From positions 13,840,876-13,904,875 of the forward strand of contig NC_092567.1 in assembly GCF_037975245.1 (NCBI RefSeq): a stretch of 64,000 nt of DNA, written 5' to 3'. This document shows positions 47,909-60,000 of this stretch, one piece after another. The notes under the pieces are model-generated. The model saw only the letters and a program-made list of their open reading frames with translations. It was not told the origin of the DNA and did not search any database. The position numbers and the translations under genes were made by a program. The DNA is from Apostichopus japonicus. Lineage: Eukaryota; Echinodermata; Holothuroidea; Aspidochirotida; Stichopodidae. Each line of letters opens with the position of its first letter. Positions within the stretch are counted from its first letter, which is position 1.

Positions 47909-49339
47909 CGTTTCGTCCACTTTTTTTTTACCCAATTTCACGGAGGAAACGTCTGAAAACACCTGTTTATTCATTGCAATGAAAGTAAATGATAGAATTT
48001 CACAAGCTACACCGTTAAGACCGAAAGAAAGATACTATTCAAGAGACCTAACACAGGCTAGCCACCAAAGTGAAAGTATGATAGGCCTAACGGTTGTAAA
48101 CAAATCCGAGAAAATTGGTTGGCGCATGATCAGTTGGGCGGGGCTTGCAAATTTTGATTGAAGTTTGTAGAATCTACGGACTAGTTAAAAAAATCTGGCG
48201 AATTTTATTCAGCTAATAATGTTTAACGAAAGATAACTCAATAAAACTAATGAATATTAATATGAAACTTGCATAGAACGGTTGCATAGAATTAAAGAAA
48301 GCAGTTGTTCGTCAGTTCTTAATTCATTCATGAAACAAAAACGCAGCGAGAGACAATAAATTATTATAACGGATATTTATACTTCTTTTTACAATGTGAA
48401 GCAAAATACACACAAGAAATCATCACGTCGTGTCCAGCTGAACAAAAAACCCAACGAAAAAGAAACAAGAAAGTGGGATATATTTTTCGATATATATATG
48501 TCTTTATTGTATGTAACTGTTCTCAAAGAAATATTACAGACGAGGACCTCTAAAAACTTTAACACAAAACCAATGCTCAGCGAAGACACATAGCAAATTT
48601 ATGACAGATTAATTGGAACCTTGAATATGAAAGTAAGACTGACATGGATTTATGTGTTCTTCTTCAACAATTGGATGTAACCTCGGTCTGTTGATCTGAA
48701 ATAAACTCGATTTGCTAACAGTATTTGCTCATGTGCAAAATGTTGATTATTCCAGCAAGTTTCATTCATGTGAAACGACAAAGTACAAAACAAAACATGT
48801 TGAAGGAGGGCGTCAGACGATACAGTGACGTCATGACTTGGTCACATGATGCCCTTAAGGCAGTCAATACATCTCTTTTTGAAACGGTGCAATCTGATAA
48901 CGTCTTTGCATTATTAATCTTAAATACATCTCGCTGTTACACAAACTGTTTCTTTCTTTCGCCATGTACAACATAACTATTTATTTATTTTGAACTACCA
49001 ACTCTTTGAGAGAAGAGAATTCCCAATATTTTACTGAACCAATGAACAATATCCAATTTCTCTAACAAATATTTAACTGACAATGAGAAGTCATCAATAT
49101 AACAAGAGCCCAAGGGCACTGTGGTTCCTTGCTTAGGGTATATGACAATACACATAATATTATCAAGCAAGATTGGGCTCAAATAGTCCAAGTTATTGTG
49201 GTCCTACATGTTCCCATAAAGTAACCAACACTGTAGCCAACACTTTTGTGATCACAAAATGTGATCGGATTTTTTATCAAAAGGCACTTTTGAGATCTAA
49301 ATATGGCGTCGAAAATGTAAGAAATATAAGAGACCTACA
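47909..49339. other. No gene recognised
   Basis: AT-rich DNA without paired splice sites or recognisable products. Confidence 0.4.
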
Positions 49340-51025
49340 AGCGTGTCAACAGATATGATAACATTGGTGACCTCAGATGGCATGACCTTTAAGTTTCAAA
49401 ATGTTCCACCACCCCATTCACAACTTGTCCCAAAATATCAACCATGTCACACCTTGACATTGAGATTTAATTGCATTAAATGTCTAAAAATTAACTTTGA
49501 ACTTGTATACATAACTTCACACACAAAGGTCACCCGGAGGTCAACCAATTGACATTTTTGATCGGTGAGACCTAAATAGAGCATGACTGTCAAAATTCAA
49601 ACATTTTTTCTTTGCCCAATTTCTCCCCCCAAAATACTACTTTTTTATCATTAGCTGACCTTTGGTGACGTTGGATCACATGACCGTTAAGTTTGAAAAT
49701 ATTCTCCTATACCATTTGCAACTTTTCCAAAAAAATGAACCTTGTAACACCTTGGAACTGGGAGTTATTGCATTAAATGTCTGAAAATTAACTTTGACCT
49801 CATATAACTTCGCACACGAAGGTCACACAGGGGTCAACCCATTGACATTTGTGATCAGAAGGTACCTTTGACATCTGAAAATAGCATCGAAACTGTAAAA
49901 ATCCACAAAACACGAAAAGGTCACCAAAGGTCAAATTGAGGTCAAGGGTCACCCAGATGCGGGTCAACAATTGGATTACATTATAGCAACTCCCAACCCT
50001 AACGGACAATTTGTTCTCAAGTGTTCGCAAAAATACTAGTTTTTTATTATTAATTGACCTTTGGTGACCTTGTATCACATGACCGTTAAGTTTGAAAATA
50101 TTCCCCTATACCATTTGCAACTTTTCCAAAAAAATCAGCCTTGTCGCACCTTGGAACTGGGAGTTATGCATTAAATGTCTGAAAATTAACTTTGACCTCA
50201 TATAACTTCGCACACGAAGGTCACACGGGGGTCAACCCATTGACATTTATGATCAGAAGGTACCTTTAACATCTGAAAATAGCATCAAAACTGTAAAAAT
50301 CCACAAAACACGAAAAGGTCACCAGAGGTCAAATTGAGGTCAAGGGTCACCCAGATGTGGGTCGACAATTGGATTACATTGAAGCAACTCCCAACCCTAA
50401 CAGACAATTTGTTCTCAAGTTATCGCAAAAATATTAGTTTTTTATCATTAATTGACCTTTGGTGACCTTGGATCACATGACCGTTAAGTTTGAAAATATT
50501 CCCCTATACCATTTGCAACTTTTCCCAAAAAATCAGCCTTGTCGCACCTTGGAACTGGGAGTTATTGCATAAATGTCTGAAAATTAACTTTGACCTCATA
50601 TAACTTCGCACACGAAGGTCACACAGGGGTCAACCCATTGACATTTATGATCAGAAGGTACCTTTGACATCTGAAAATAGCATCAAAACTGTAAAAATCC
50701 CCAAAAACACGTAAAGGTCACCAGAGGTCAAATTGAGGTCAAGGGTCACCCAGATGCGGGTCGACAATTGGATAACACTGAAGCAACTCCCAACTCTAAC
50801 GGACATTTTGTTCTCAAGTTATCGCAAAAATACTAGTTTTTTATCATTAATTGACCTTTGTTGACCTTGGATCACATTACCGTTATGTTTGAAAACGATC
50901 CCTTACCCCATTCACAACTACTCCCAAAATATCAATCATGTGGGACCCTGTCAATGGGAGTTATTGCTGTTTTTAATATATTGGTTTTTGGCATCTAACT
51001 GACCTTTGGTGACCTTTGCGGGCAC
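49340..51025 (+). repeat. 397-bp satellite, about 4 copies
   Basis: The motif TTGACCTTTGGTGACCTTGG recurs near 49659, 50056, 50453 and 50849, about 397 bp apart. Between are conserved blocks such as ACTTCGCACACGAAGGTCAC and AGGTCAAATTGAGGTCAAGG. A shortened unit precedes them at about 49363. It is rich in AGGTCA half-sites on both strands. Confidence 0.88.
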
Positions 51026-52036
51026 CAAAAAAAATAGGGATCTTCCTCTTACTATGGGCTATCCACCCAACAAGTTTGATCATGATACATCATTTCCTTA
51101 TTGAGATATCGTGTACACAAGCCAAGCGTCACATACACACACACACACATACACACGCCGAGTTGAATGCATAGGTTCCTTGCTTTGCAAAAAGCAAGGA
51201 ACCAAAAACCAAAATGAATGAACAAATTTAATTCACTATATCACCTCCAAGAGTCGACTTTCAATTGTATTGAAAGTAAATCTAGCAATGCATTTTTGGA
51301 CAAAACACACATTGCCTACAGTATATCGATAGAGAGTTCAAATAAACATTTTTAATATAATCATAATACGAAATGGTCGTTTCTCGTCCTAACAGTATCA
51401 GGTGATCGTACGAGGATATTGCGATAATCCTATCCAAGGGGGATAAGTTGGTTACATCAAGAAATGAAGGATTTGATTCATAAATTAACACTTTGAGATA
51501 TAAAGAAGACTGTCGGTCTTCTAATGGAGGAGATGTACAGCAGTTGAAATTCCATTAATCCTAAACATCACATCCACATACCAAAAATAAAGCAACCAAC
51601 ATAGAGAAACCAGTACTTAAGATGATGACCTCAAATGACCTTTATCCCCAACAATAACAATAGTACTTGAATACCATGAACACTGAGTGAAGACTTTCAG
51701 ATGGAATAAAGATCTCTCATATACAACAATTAAATCTGCAATGAATCTATCCCATCAACACAGAAATGAGTAATGACAATAATACATCCATCAGGGGAAC
51801 TCCTCCCACAATTCTAGCTTTCCTTTCCCGAGGCAGAAAATCATCAGGCATCCCATCAACTTCTATCAACTTTGACCATCTATCTTTAGGGATCAAGCCT
51901 ACCTGGAAAACCATGACAAATTAACCAATTAACCAAGAAATTAAGTCCAATCAAAATGAACAGCACATTATCTCCAGTGAATATTCTCTCCATCTGAAAC
52001 TATTGTAAGTGGTCAAGATTTCTATCACAGCACTAA
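51026..52036. other. No gene recognised
   Basis: Short (CA)n at about 51132-51150. The hairpin GGTTCCTTGCTTT...AAAGCAAGGAACC at about 51173-51205 is a perfect short inverted repeat. No exon. Confidence 0.45.
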
Positions 52037-52205
52037 TTTGTCCGACCCATGTGACTACTTTGTTCGGCTCATGTGACTACTTCGTTCAGCCCATGTGACT
52101 CCTTTGTCCAACCCATGTGTATACATTGTTCAACCCATGTGAGTACATTGTTCAACCCATGTGACTACTTTGTTCAGGCCATGTGACTACTTTGTTCAGC
52201 CCATG
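52037..52205 (+). repeat. 22-bp tandem repeat, about 8 copies
   Basis: Units of 'CCCATGTGACTACTTTGTTCA' with single-base changes. Confidence 0.85.
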
Positions 52206-52329
52206 GAGTAGTACTGACTTTAATCTTTGTTCAAATGGTAAGAAATGTTTGATTAAAGATGTGCTCAGAGCTCTCATTTGGTCCTACTAAAATTGCAGGT
52301 TGCCAAATGATGATCAGATATTCTCATAG

Positions 52330-53118
52330 GCAGTGAATGATAACTACGGTAGAGCACAAGTACACCAGTCTCATAGACCGCTAATGATAACTACTGTAGA
52401 GCACAAGTACACCAGTCTCATAGACAGTGAATGATAACTACTGTAGAGCACAAGCACACCAGTCTCATAGACAGTGAATGATAACTACTGTAGAGCACAA
52501 GTACACCAGTCTCATAGACAGTGAATGATAACTACTGTAGAGCACAAGTACACCAGTCTCATAGACAATGAATGGTAACTACTGTAGAGCACAAGTACAC
52601 CAGTCTCATAGACAGTGAATGATAACTACTGTAGAGCACAAGTACACCAGTCTCATAGACAGTGAATGATAACTACTGTAGAGCACAAGTACACCAGTCT
52701 CATATACAGTGAATGATAACTACTGTAGAGCACAAGTACACCAGTCTCATAGACAGTGAATGATAACTACTGGAGAGCACAAGAACACCAGTCTCATAGA
52801 CAGTGAATGATAACTACTGTAGAGCACAAGTACACCAGTCTCATAGACAGTGAATGATAACTACTGTAGAGCACAAGTACACCAGTCTCATATACAGTGA
52901 ATGATAACTACTGTAGAGCACAAGTACATCAGTCTCATAGACAGTGAATGATAACTACTGTAGAGCACAAGTACACCAGTCTCATAGACAGTGAATGATA
53001 ACTACTGTAGAGCACAAGTACACCAGTCTCATATACAGTGAATGATAACTACTGTAGAGCACAAGTACACCAGTCTCATAGACAGTGAATGATAACTACT
53101 GTAGAGCACAAGTACACT
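52330..53118 (+). repeat. 47-bp minisatellite, about 16.7 copies
   Basis: Very homogeneous units containing AGTGAATGATAACTACTGTA, GAGCACAAGTACACCAG and TCTCATAGAC. Near-identity of copies suggests recent expansion or homogenisation. Lies about 0.7-1.5 kb downstream of the PDHX stop codon. Confidence 0.95.
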
Positions 53119-53837
53119 AGTCTCTCTTACTGAAACATTCACTCATGTTATTGTGATGGATCTAGGATTTTAAGTATCCACTGTAATCAAACTATTATAT
53201 GCCGTTGACTTTGAAATCCTTCTCCATGTACGTAAATGAAGTGAATGACCAAGTTTCAAGTGCTCTTTGCTTTTCCTTAGCCAATCTTTGTCAGGTCATA
53301 AAATATTGAAAGATTTTATTGAAATTTTTTCTTGTAAAAGCACCTATTGTCAAGAAAGTCAAGTCTGTTTGAGACACAGCCTTGAAGTCTTCCAAACAAG
53401 GTGACAAAAGTCATAAATTACAACACTTGAATTCAATCTCAAAGATTCCACAATAGATCTACATCACGGTGAAAAAGTCAAAATAGTGAACCCACAAAAT
53501 AATTGACTTATAAAGAATTAAGGCAGTCGGTAAGGATTCATTGAAGTTGGCAGGAGAATTATGAAATCGGAGGTTGAGGGGTGGGAGGGGGGGGGGGAGG
53601 TTGGGGTGTCTACACACAGGAGAATACTTTTAACAAACATTTTTCTTAAAGCATTCTTTCAGTCACAAGGACGAGTCTTAGTCAACAGATTCTTCTATAG
53701 CTAGAGAACATTTCCCACTGTATTTTCTGATAGTATAAAATGTAGAGGTCCTGGTTGTAAACAAGTCTGATTTTACTCTGAATATTGTGAGTAAGAAAGG
53801 CTTTCCAGGAGTCTGCTTTTAATATTAAACAACACCT
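53119..53837 (-). other. Probable PDHX 3' UTR and downstream DNA
   Basis: Follows the PDHX stop. A G-run is at about 53588-53598. A candidate AATAAA lies at 53320-53315, about 520 nt after the stop. Confidence 0.45.
53315..53320 (-). promoter_or_regulatory. Candidate PDHX poly(A) signal
   Basis: AATAAA on the minus strand about 520 nt after the stop codon. It was picked by position and motif only. Confidence 0.3.
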
Positions 53838-54078
53838 TTACAGTAGGCCTAGCCTCATTGGATTTTCCATGTTCTTCTTAAAGGCATCTAGAAATCGACT
53901 AGCAAGAACAGAATCGACCACCCTGGCATCACTGGAGAGCTGGACAGTCATGTAAAACGATGGCTTGCTGTTACTATCAAGACAAAGTTGTGTTCCACCT
54001 ATGGCCATGATGCAGGACTGTGGAGGGTTAATAACTGCCGTAAACTCAGAGATTCCAAACATACCCAGATTGGAAATG
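53838..54078 (-). CDS. PDHX: PDHX last exon: active-site region and stop
   Basis: Acceptor 'tctcctccttgccag', 241 nt, stop TAA at 53840-53838. Contains [20 protein letters not shown], then SSDARVVDS at the place of the E2 catalytic D-H-R-x-x-D-G, then [14 protein letters not shown]. His is replaced by Ala and Gly by Ser, so acetyl transfer by this chain is not expected, as in other PDHX proteins. The region between ([16 protein letters not shown]) is shorter than I recall for vertebrate PDHX. Confidence 0.94.
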
Positions 54079-57000
54079 CTGGCAAGGAGGAGAAACAAAT
54101 ACAACATGATCAAGTGGAGAAGTTTAAATGTTACTGATCTTTAGTGATCATATGTTATTAAAAGCTTTGCACATTCAGGTGTGAATTAGTGATGATTCCA
54201 TCACTGATGAATTATTATGAATGTTTGATTATTCTTTGCCTGGCTTCTGCAACCATTCTGATTGCTACTTCAGACTTCTACAGATGTGGAAACTCACCTT
54301 GCTACTACCATAACTCCTCCCCACCCCCACCCCACCCCCACTTTACCTTCTAGTACTGTCAAGACGGTTTGCATCTATATCAAGCAGCATTTAGCAAAAT
54401 ATTAGACATATCAAATATCCCAGTTCATAGAAGAAAATATGACAGCAATCAAAGAAGATAGGAATGAAAGAAAGATTTAAGCATGGTTGTGACATGCTCA
54501 TTTATGAAGTATAATATGACCTTGTAACAAGGCTTAAATTGTTTGAAGGCTACTGCTTATGAAATAAAAAGTGAAGGCATTGAAGTTCCAGATACAGCAG
54601 GTCCACATCAATGAACTATGCTGGTATCACCATATTATGTAACAAAAGATATAGGTGTTCCATCCTGCTGTAGCTGTAACACTTAACAACAAACATATGT
54701 GCACCATCCCAATATTAGTGTAATACATAGCAAAACACCTTTGTGTGCCAACCTGGAATACTGCAAGGCATAAACCTATGTGGTGTGCCATCCTTATATT
54801 AGTGTAATACATAGCAAAACACCTTTTATGTGCAATCTTAATACTAATGTAACTCATAGCAAAAAACCTATGTGGGCCATGCTGGTAATACTGTAAGACA
54901 TATTAAACAATAAACATATGTGTGCCAACCTGGTCTACTGCAAGGCATAACAATAACCTATGTGGTGTGCCATCCTAATATTAATGTAACACACAGCAAG
55001 AAAAACCCATATGTGTGCCATGCTGGTATTACTGTAAGACATATTAAACAATAAACATACGTGTGCCAACCTGGTCTACTGCAAGGCATAACAATAACCT
55101 ATGTGGTGTGCCATCCTAATATTAATGTAACACACAGCAAGAAAAACCCATATGTGTGCCATGCTGGTATTACTGTAAGACATAACATTAAACCTAGGTG
55201 CCCTATCCTAAAATTACTGTAGGACATAAGGCCAATCCTAATTGTGCAATGCTGGCATTAACTGCAACACATGACATCATACCTAAATGAACCACCCTGG
55301 TACTCCTGTGGGCTCAGCTTTCCAGACCTGGCTTTAACGGCAAGTTCCTTTAAAGGAAAGAGAACAAAAAAAAGGGCTTCATAAGTCCTTGCCACTTTTC
55401 AAAAGCAAAAGTTCTTGTAATAATATAGCAGTTTACAAGGTTTTCAGACTTTGACCTATATTGACCTTGACCTCCATAGAAAACCATAGGCTTCTTATAC
55501 ACAATAAGGTGAATCCAAACAGGGAGTTTTTCCATAACAACTCCTTGATCCAAATACCAATATGAAGCTCATCCAAGCTTTAATTTTTGAGTTGCCATGT
55601 TTACAAAGTTCATAGACTTTGACCTCTGTTGACCTTTGATCAAACAGAAAAGATAGACAAATCTTGTTAGATGGATCCACATACTAACATTGAGGTTCAT
55701 CCAATATGTATATTATATTATAATATTATTATATATATAGTATAATATATATTCTGGATGGTATGTGTACATTAAATGTTCAGGTTAGAAGTTTGCTTGT
55801 AACTATCTGCCAGTGATAATTTCTACTTTCATAATCACAATTTTTTTAATCATAGTTTATCATTTGATTTTTCCCTACCTACAGTACCACTCCAGACAAA
55901 CCAATTTATCAACAAGAGTCATTATAACTAAGAACTATGTGTCCTATAGGGGAATTTTAAATGCACAGTATTATGGCAGGCTGAATGAATACATGCTTTT
56001 GGAGCAAACAACTATTATTGAGATGTTGAGTTCCTGGAAGGCAAGTAGCCAGAGTAATAATACTTGGTGTGTACAGATAAAAGGAAGATAACTGGAAACA
56101 TAACTGTTACCTTCACTTGCAAATAGGAAATGATTTTATGGTACAGCTACAAAGGAGACTTTAAAAATTCAAATTTAAGTTGTGGGACACTACTATTTCT
56201 GCATTGGATTAAATGGCCGCCTATTTAATGACAATTAAGAATAGTCAAATGGTTGCCACCACAAGTATATCTCCACTCCATACACAGCTATGCGTACATG
56301 CCATGTAAAATTAACACAATAAAGTAGACAAACGTTAAACATTTCGGTCTTAATTCTGAGTATATCTGAAATGTACATTTGCTATATCGTTTGCCTTCGG
56401 AAATCTTTGTCAAAGCATTAGCTATTTGGTGCTATACATTTGAATGATAAACAAATGGTACAGTTTATGTTAAATTACAGTTTTTCAGCACAGGTCCTAC
56501 ATTTGGAAAACTGTAAAATGCCTTTTTCTACAGGAAATTTCCCCACTACTGTTATCATGCAGCTTAGTATTTTATTTATGTTAGGTTTATGACTGAATCT
56601 TCTCAAGACCTAACTGCATCAAATTGAAGTCTTGCAACAAGTTTATTCTTACCCTGACTTTATCTGAAATACTGCTGAGACCAAGGTGAGGAGCATCTCG
56701 GACTATCGGGGTGATGAGACCATTCTCTGTTGCTACAGCAACAGATATATCAACCTCTTTCAGGAGTTCAATCTTCTCATCTTTCCATTTAGCATTGACT
56801 TCTGGCATTTGCTACAGAGTTAAAGAAAACATTGTGATAATCGAACAGAGGTAATGGCAATAAGATACTACCATACCACTGTACACTGTAACAGGTAATG
56901 GCAATAGGATACCATACCACTGTACACTGTAACAGGTCATGACAATAAGAAACCATACCACTGTACACTGCAGGTCATGGCAATAAGATAACATACCACT

Positions 57001-60000
57001 GTATGCTGTAACAAGTCATGGCAATAAGATATCATACTACTGTACACTGTAACAGGTAATGGCAATAAGATACCATACCACTGTACTGTAACAAGTCATG
57101 GCGATAAGATACCATGCCACTGTTCACTGTAACAGGTGATGACAATAAGATACCATACCACTGTACACTGTAACAGGTCATGGCAATAAGATACCATACC
57201 ACTGTACACTGTAACAGGTAATAAGATACTACCATACCACTGTACACTGCAACAGGTCATGGCAATAGGATAACATACCACTGTACACTGTAACAGGTCA
57301 TGGCAATATGATACCATACACTGTACACTGTAACAGGTAATAAGATACTACCATACCACTGTACACTGTAACAGGTAATAAGATACTACCATACCACTGT
57401 ACACTGTAACAAGTAATGGCAATAAGATACCATACCATTGTACACTGTAACAGGTAATGACAATAGGATACCATTCCACTGTACACTGTAACAGGTGAGA
57501 AGATACTACCATACCACTGTACATTGTAACAGGTAAAAAGATACTACCATACCACTGTACATTGTAACAGGTAATAAGATATAAACTACCATACCACTGT
57601 ACATTGTAACAGGTAATAATATACTACCATACCACTGTACACTGTAACAGGTATACTAAATGGCAATAAGATACAATACCACTGTACGCTGTAACAGGTC
57701 ATGACAATAAGATAATACCATACCACTGTACACTGTAAGAGATAATGATTATAAGATACAATACCACTTTACACTGTTATAGGCAGTGACGTAGCCAGGA
57801 TTTTTTCAGTGGGGGGGGTGCTGGGGGCTTGACCATTTCATGGGAGGGCGTCTTGTTACTATCTAAGCTGAGCGCCACCATGGCGCGCAGCGTACCGAAA
57901 TTTTTAGCTAAAAAGGCCACCTAGACCATCGGAAATTACCCTTCCCAAGCTTTGTAAGCAGGGGCGTCAATCCGATTTGAAACGTGGGGGGGGGGGGGAC
58001 GTAATTGATTTGAGTATTCCTGCCGCAAGTACTATCTAAGCGGAGCGCCACCATCGGTTGGCATACAGCGTACCAAGAAAATTTCAGATTTCAATATCTG
58101 CCAGATCGCTGGAGATGGCACTTGCCAGGCTGGATAGCAGCCTTCTAGTTGCGTGATTTCGGGAGAAAATTACAAATTACAAAAAAGTTCATGCAGCCTT
58201 AATTTTTGGTGGATTATTTCTGTTATCAGTGATTCCAATTGACATCAACATTAATCCGATTTGAAACGTGGGGGGGGGGACGTAATTGATTTGAGTATTC
58301 CTGCCGCAAGTACTATCTAAGCGGAGCGCCACCATCGGTTGGCGTACAGCGTACCAAGAAAATTTCAGATTTCAATATCTGCCAGATCGCTGGAGATGGC
58401 ACTTGCCAGGCTGGATAGCAGCCTTCTAGTTGCGTGATTTCGGGAGAAAATTACAAATTACAAAAAAGTTCATGCAGCCTTAATTTTTGGTGGATTATTT
58501 CTGTTATCAGTGATTCCAATTGACATCAACATTAGAACCCATTGCAAGTTGACAAATGATGCGGCGAACTGGAAACCCCAGCCCCATGTTGCCCTATTTT
58601 TCAGGATAGAATACCCCTCATTTGTTCAAACCCATGGCAACTAACAATCTGTGAATACATTTACTTTGAAATGGGCACATTACATTGCACCAAGTCGGTC
58701 AAGGAATGACCCCAGGGCCTCAGATATAGGGCTATAGGAACGATGCCCCAAAATGTCCCTGAACATACTATAGGCGAAGGAAGTTATTCCGTCGCGACTG
58801 CATGTGAATTTCTCGACTTGCCGTCCTGGGAGTTTACCACAAAATTGTGAGTTTGACAATGGCATTGACATTTTTTGGCAAATCTGCAAATTGCGCGTGG
58901 AAAATAAGGAAAGATTGACTGGGCTTTCAGCCAAGTAACATATTGAATGACCGAACTATATGTCAAACTGATATGATCAAAGATTGCGTCTGAAACATTA
59001 TTAGGGTGATAGACTGATTCTCAGCGATAGTATTGTCTCCTTTCTTGAAAATTTGGTTTTTTGGCGGTTTTAAGAGCATCAGGGTACGTCCCAGAATAAA
59101 AACCCGGCCTATGCGCTATGTCACGTCCGGTTTTCAGCAACTATAGCCTACCGCCGGTCCGAGGTCGAAGGGTCATTCATGAGAGGTCATAATGGAGATA
59201 CGAAACCATTCAGATCAATGATATATTTTTCGCACATGTTGTTTTCTTTCGACGCCTAAAAATCCCAGTGGGGGCGACGACAAGCTTTCATGGGGGGGCT
59301 GTCGCCCCCCCCCCACGCCCCCTTGGCTACGCCACTGGTAACAGGTCATGACAATAAGATACCATACCACTGTACACTGTAACAGGTCATGACAATAAGA
59401 TACTACCATACCACTGTACACTGTAACAGGTAATGGCAATAAGATACCATACCACTGTACACTGTAACAGGTCATGGCAATAAGATACCATACCACTGTA
59501 CGCTGTAACAGGTAATGGCAATAAGATACCATACCACTGTACACTGTAACAGGTCATGGCAATAAGATACCATACCACTGTACACTGTAATAGGTCATGA
59601 CAATAAGATACTACCATTCCACTGTACACTCTAACAGGTGAGAAGATACTACAAAACCACTGTATACTGTAACAAGTAAAAAGATACTACCATACCACTG
59701 TACCCTGTAACAAGTCATGACAATAGGATAACATACCACTGTACGCTGTTACAGGTAAAATTCTTAACCAAGGAAGGCTGTCTGTTGCAACTCCTTAGCA
59801 TGGCTATTTGGAGGAACATTTGTGACATTGATTTATAAGTCACGACTTCTTGATAAAACAAAGAAGAAAGCAGCAGCAGCAGGAGGAGGAGGAGGAGTAG
59901 GAGGAGGAGTCCATAAGCTCAAACTGACTCAACCTTCATCATCATCTAAGCTAAGATGATCTTCTTACCTTTAGAGTAACTGCAACTGCTTTGATAATAA

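Noticed and set aside
56812..59629. Repetitive minus-strand frames rich in [19 protein letters not shown]
   Set aside because: Translation of the 41-bp minisatellite. The real PDHX exon stops at the acceptor at 56811.
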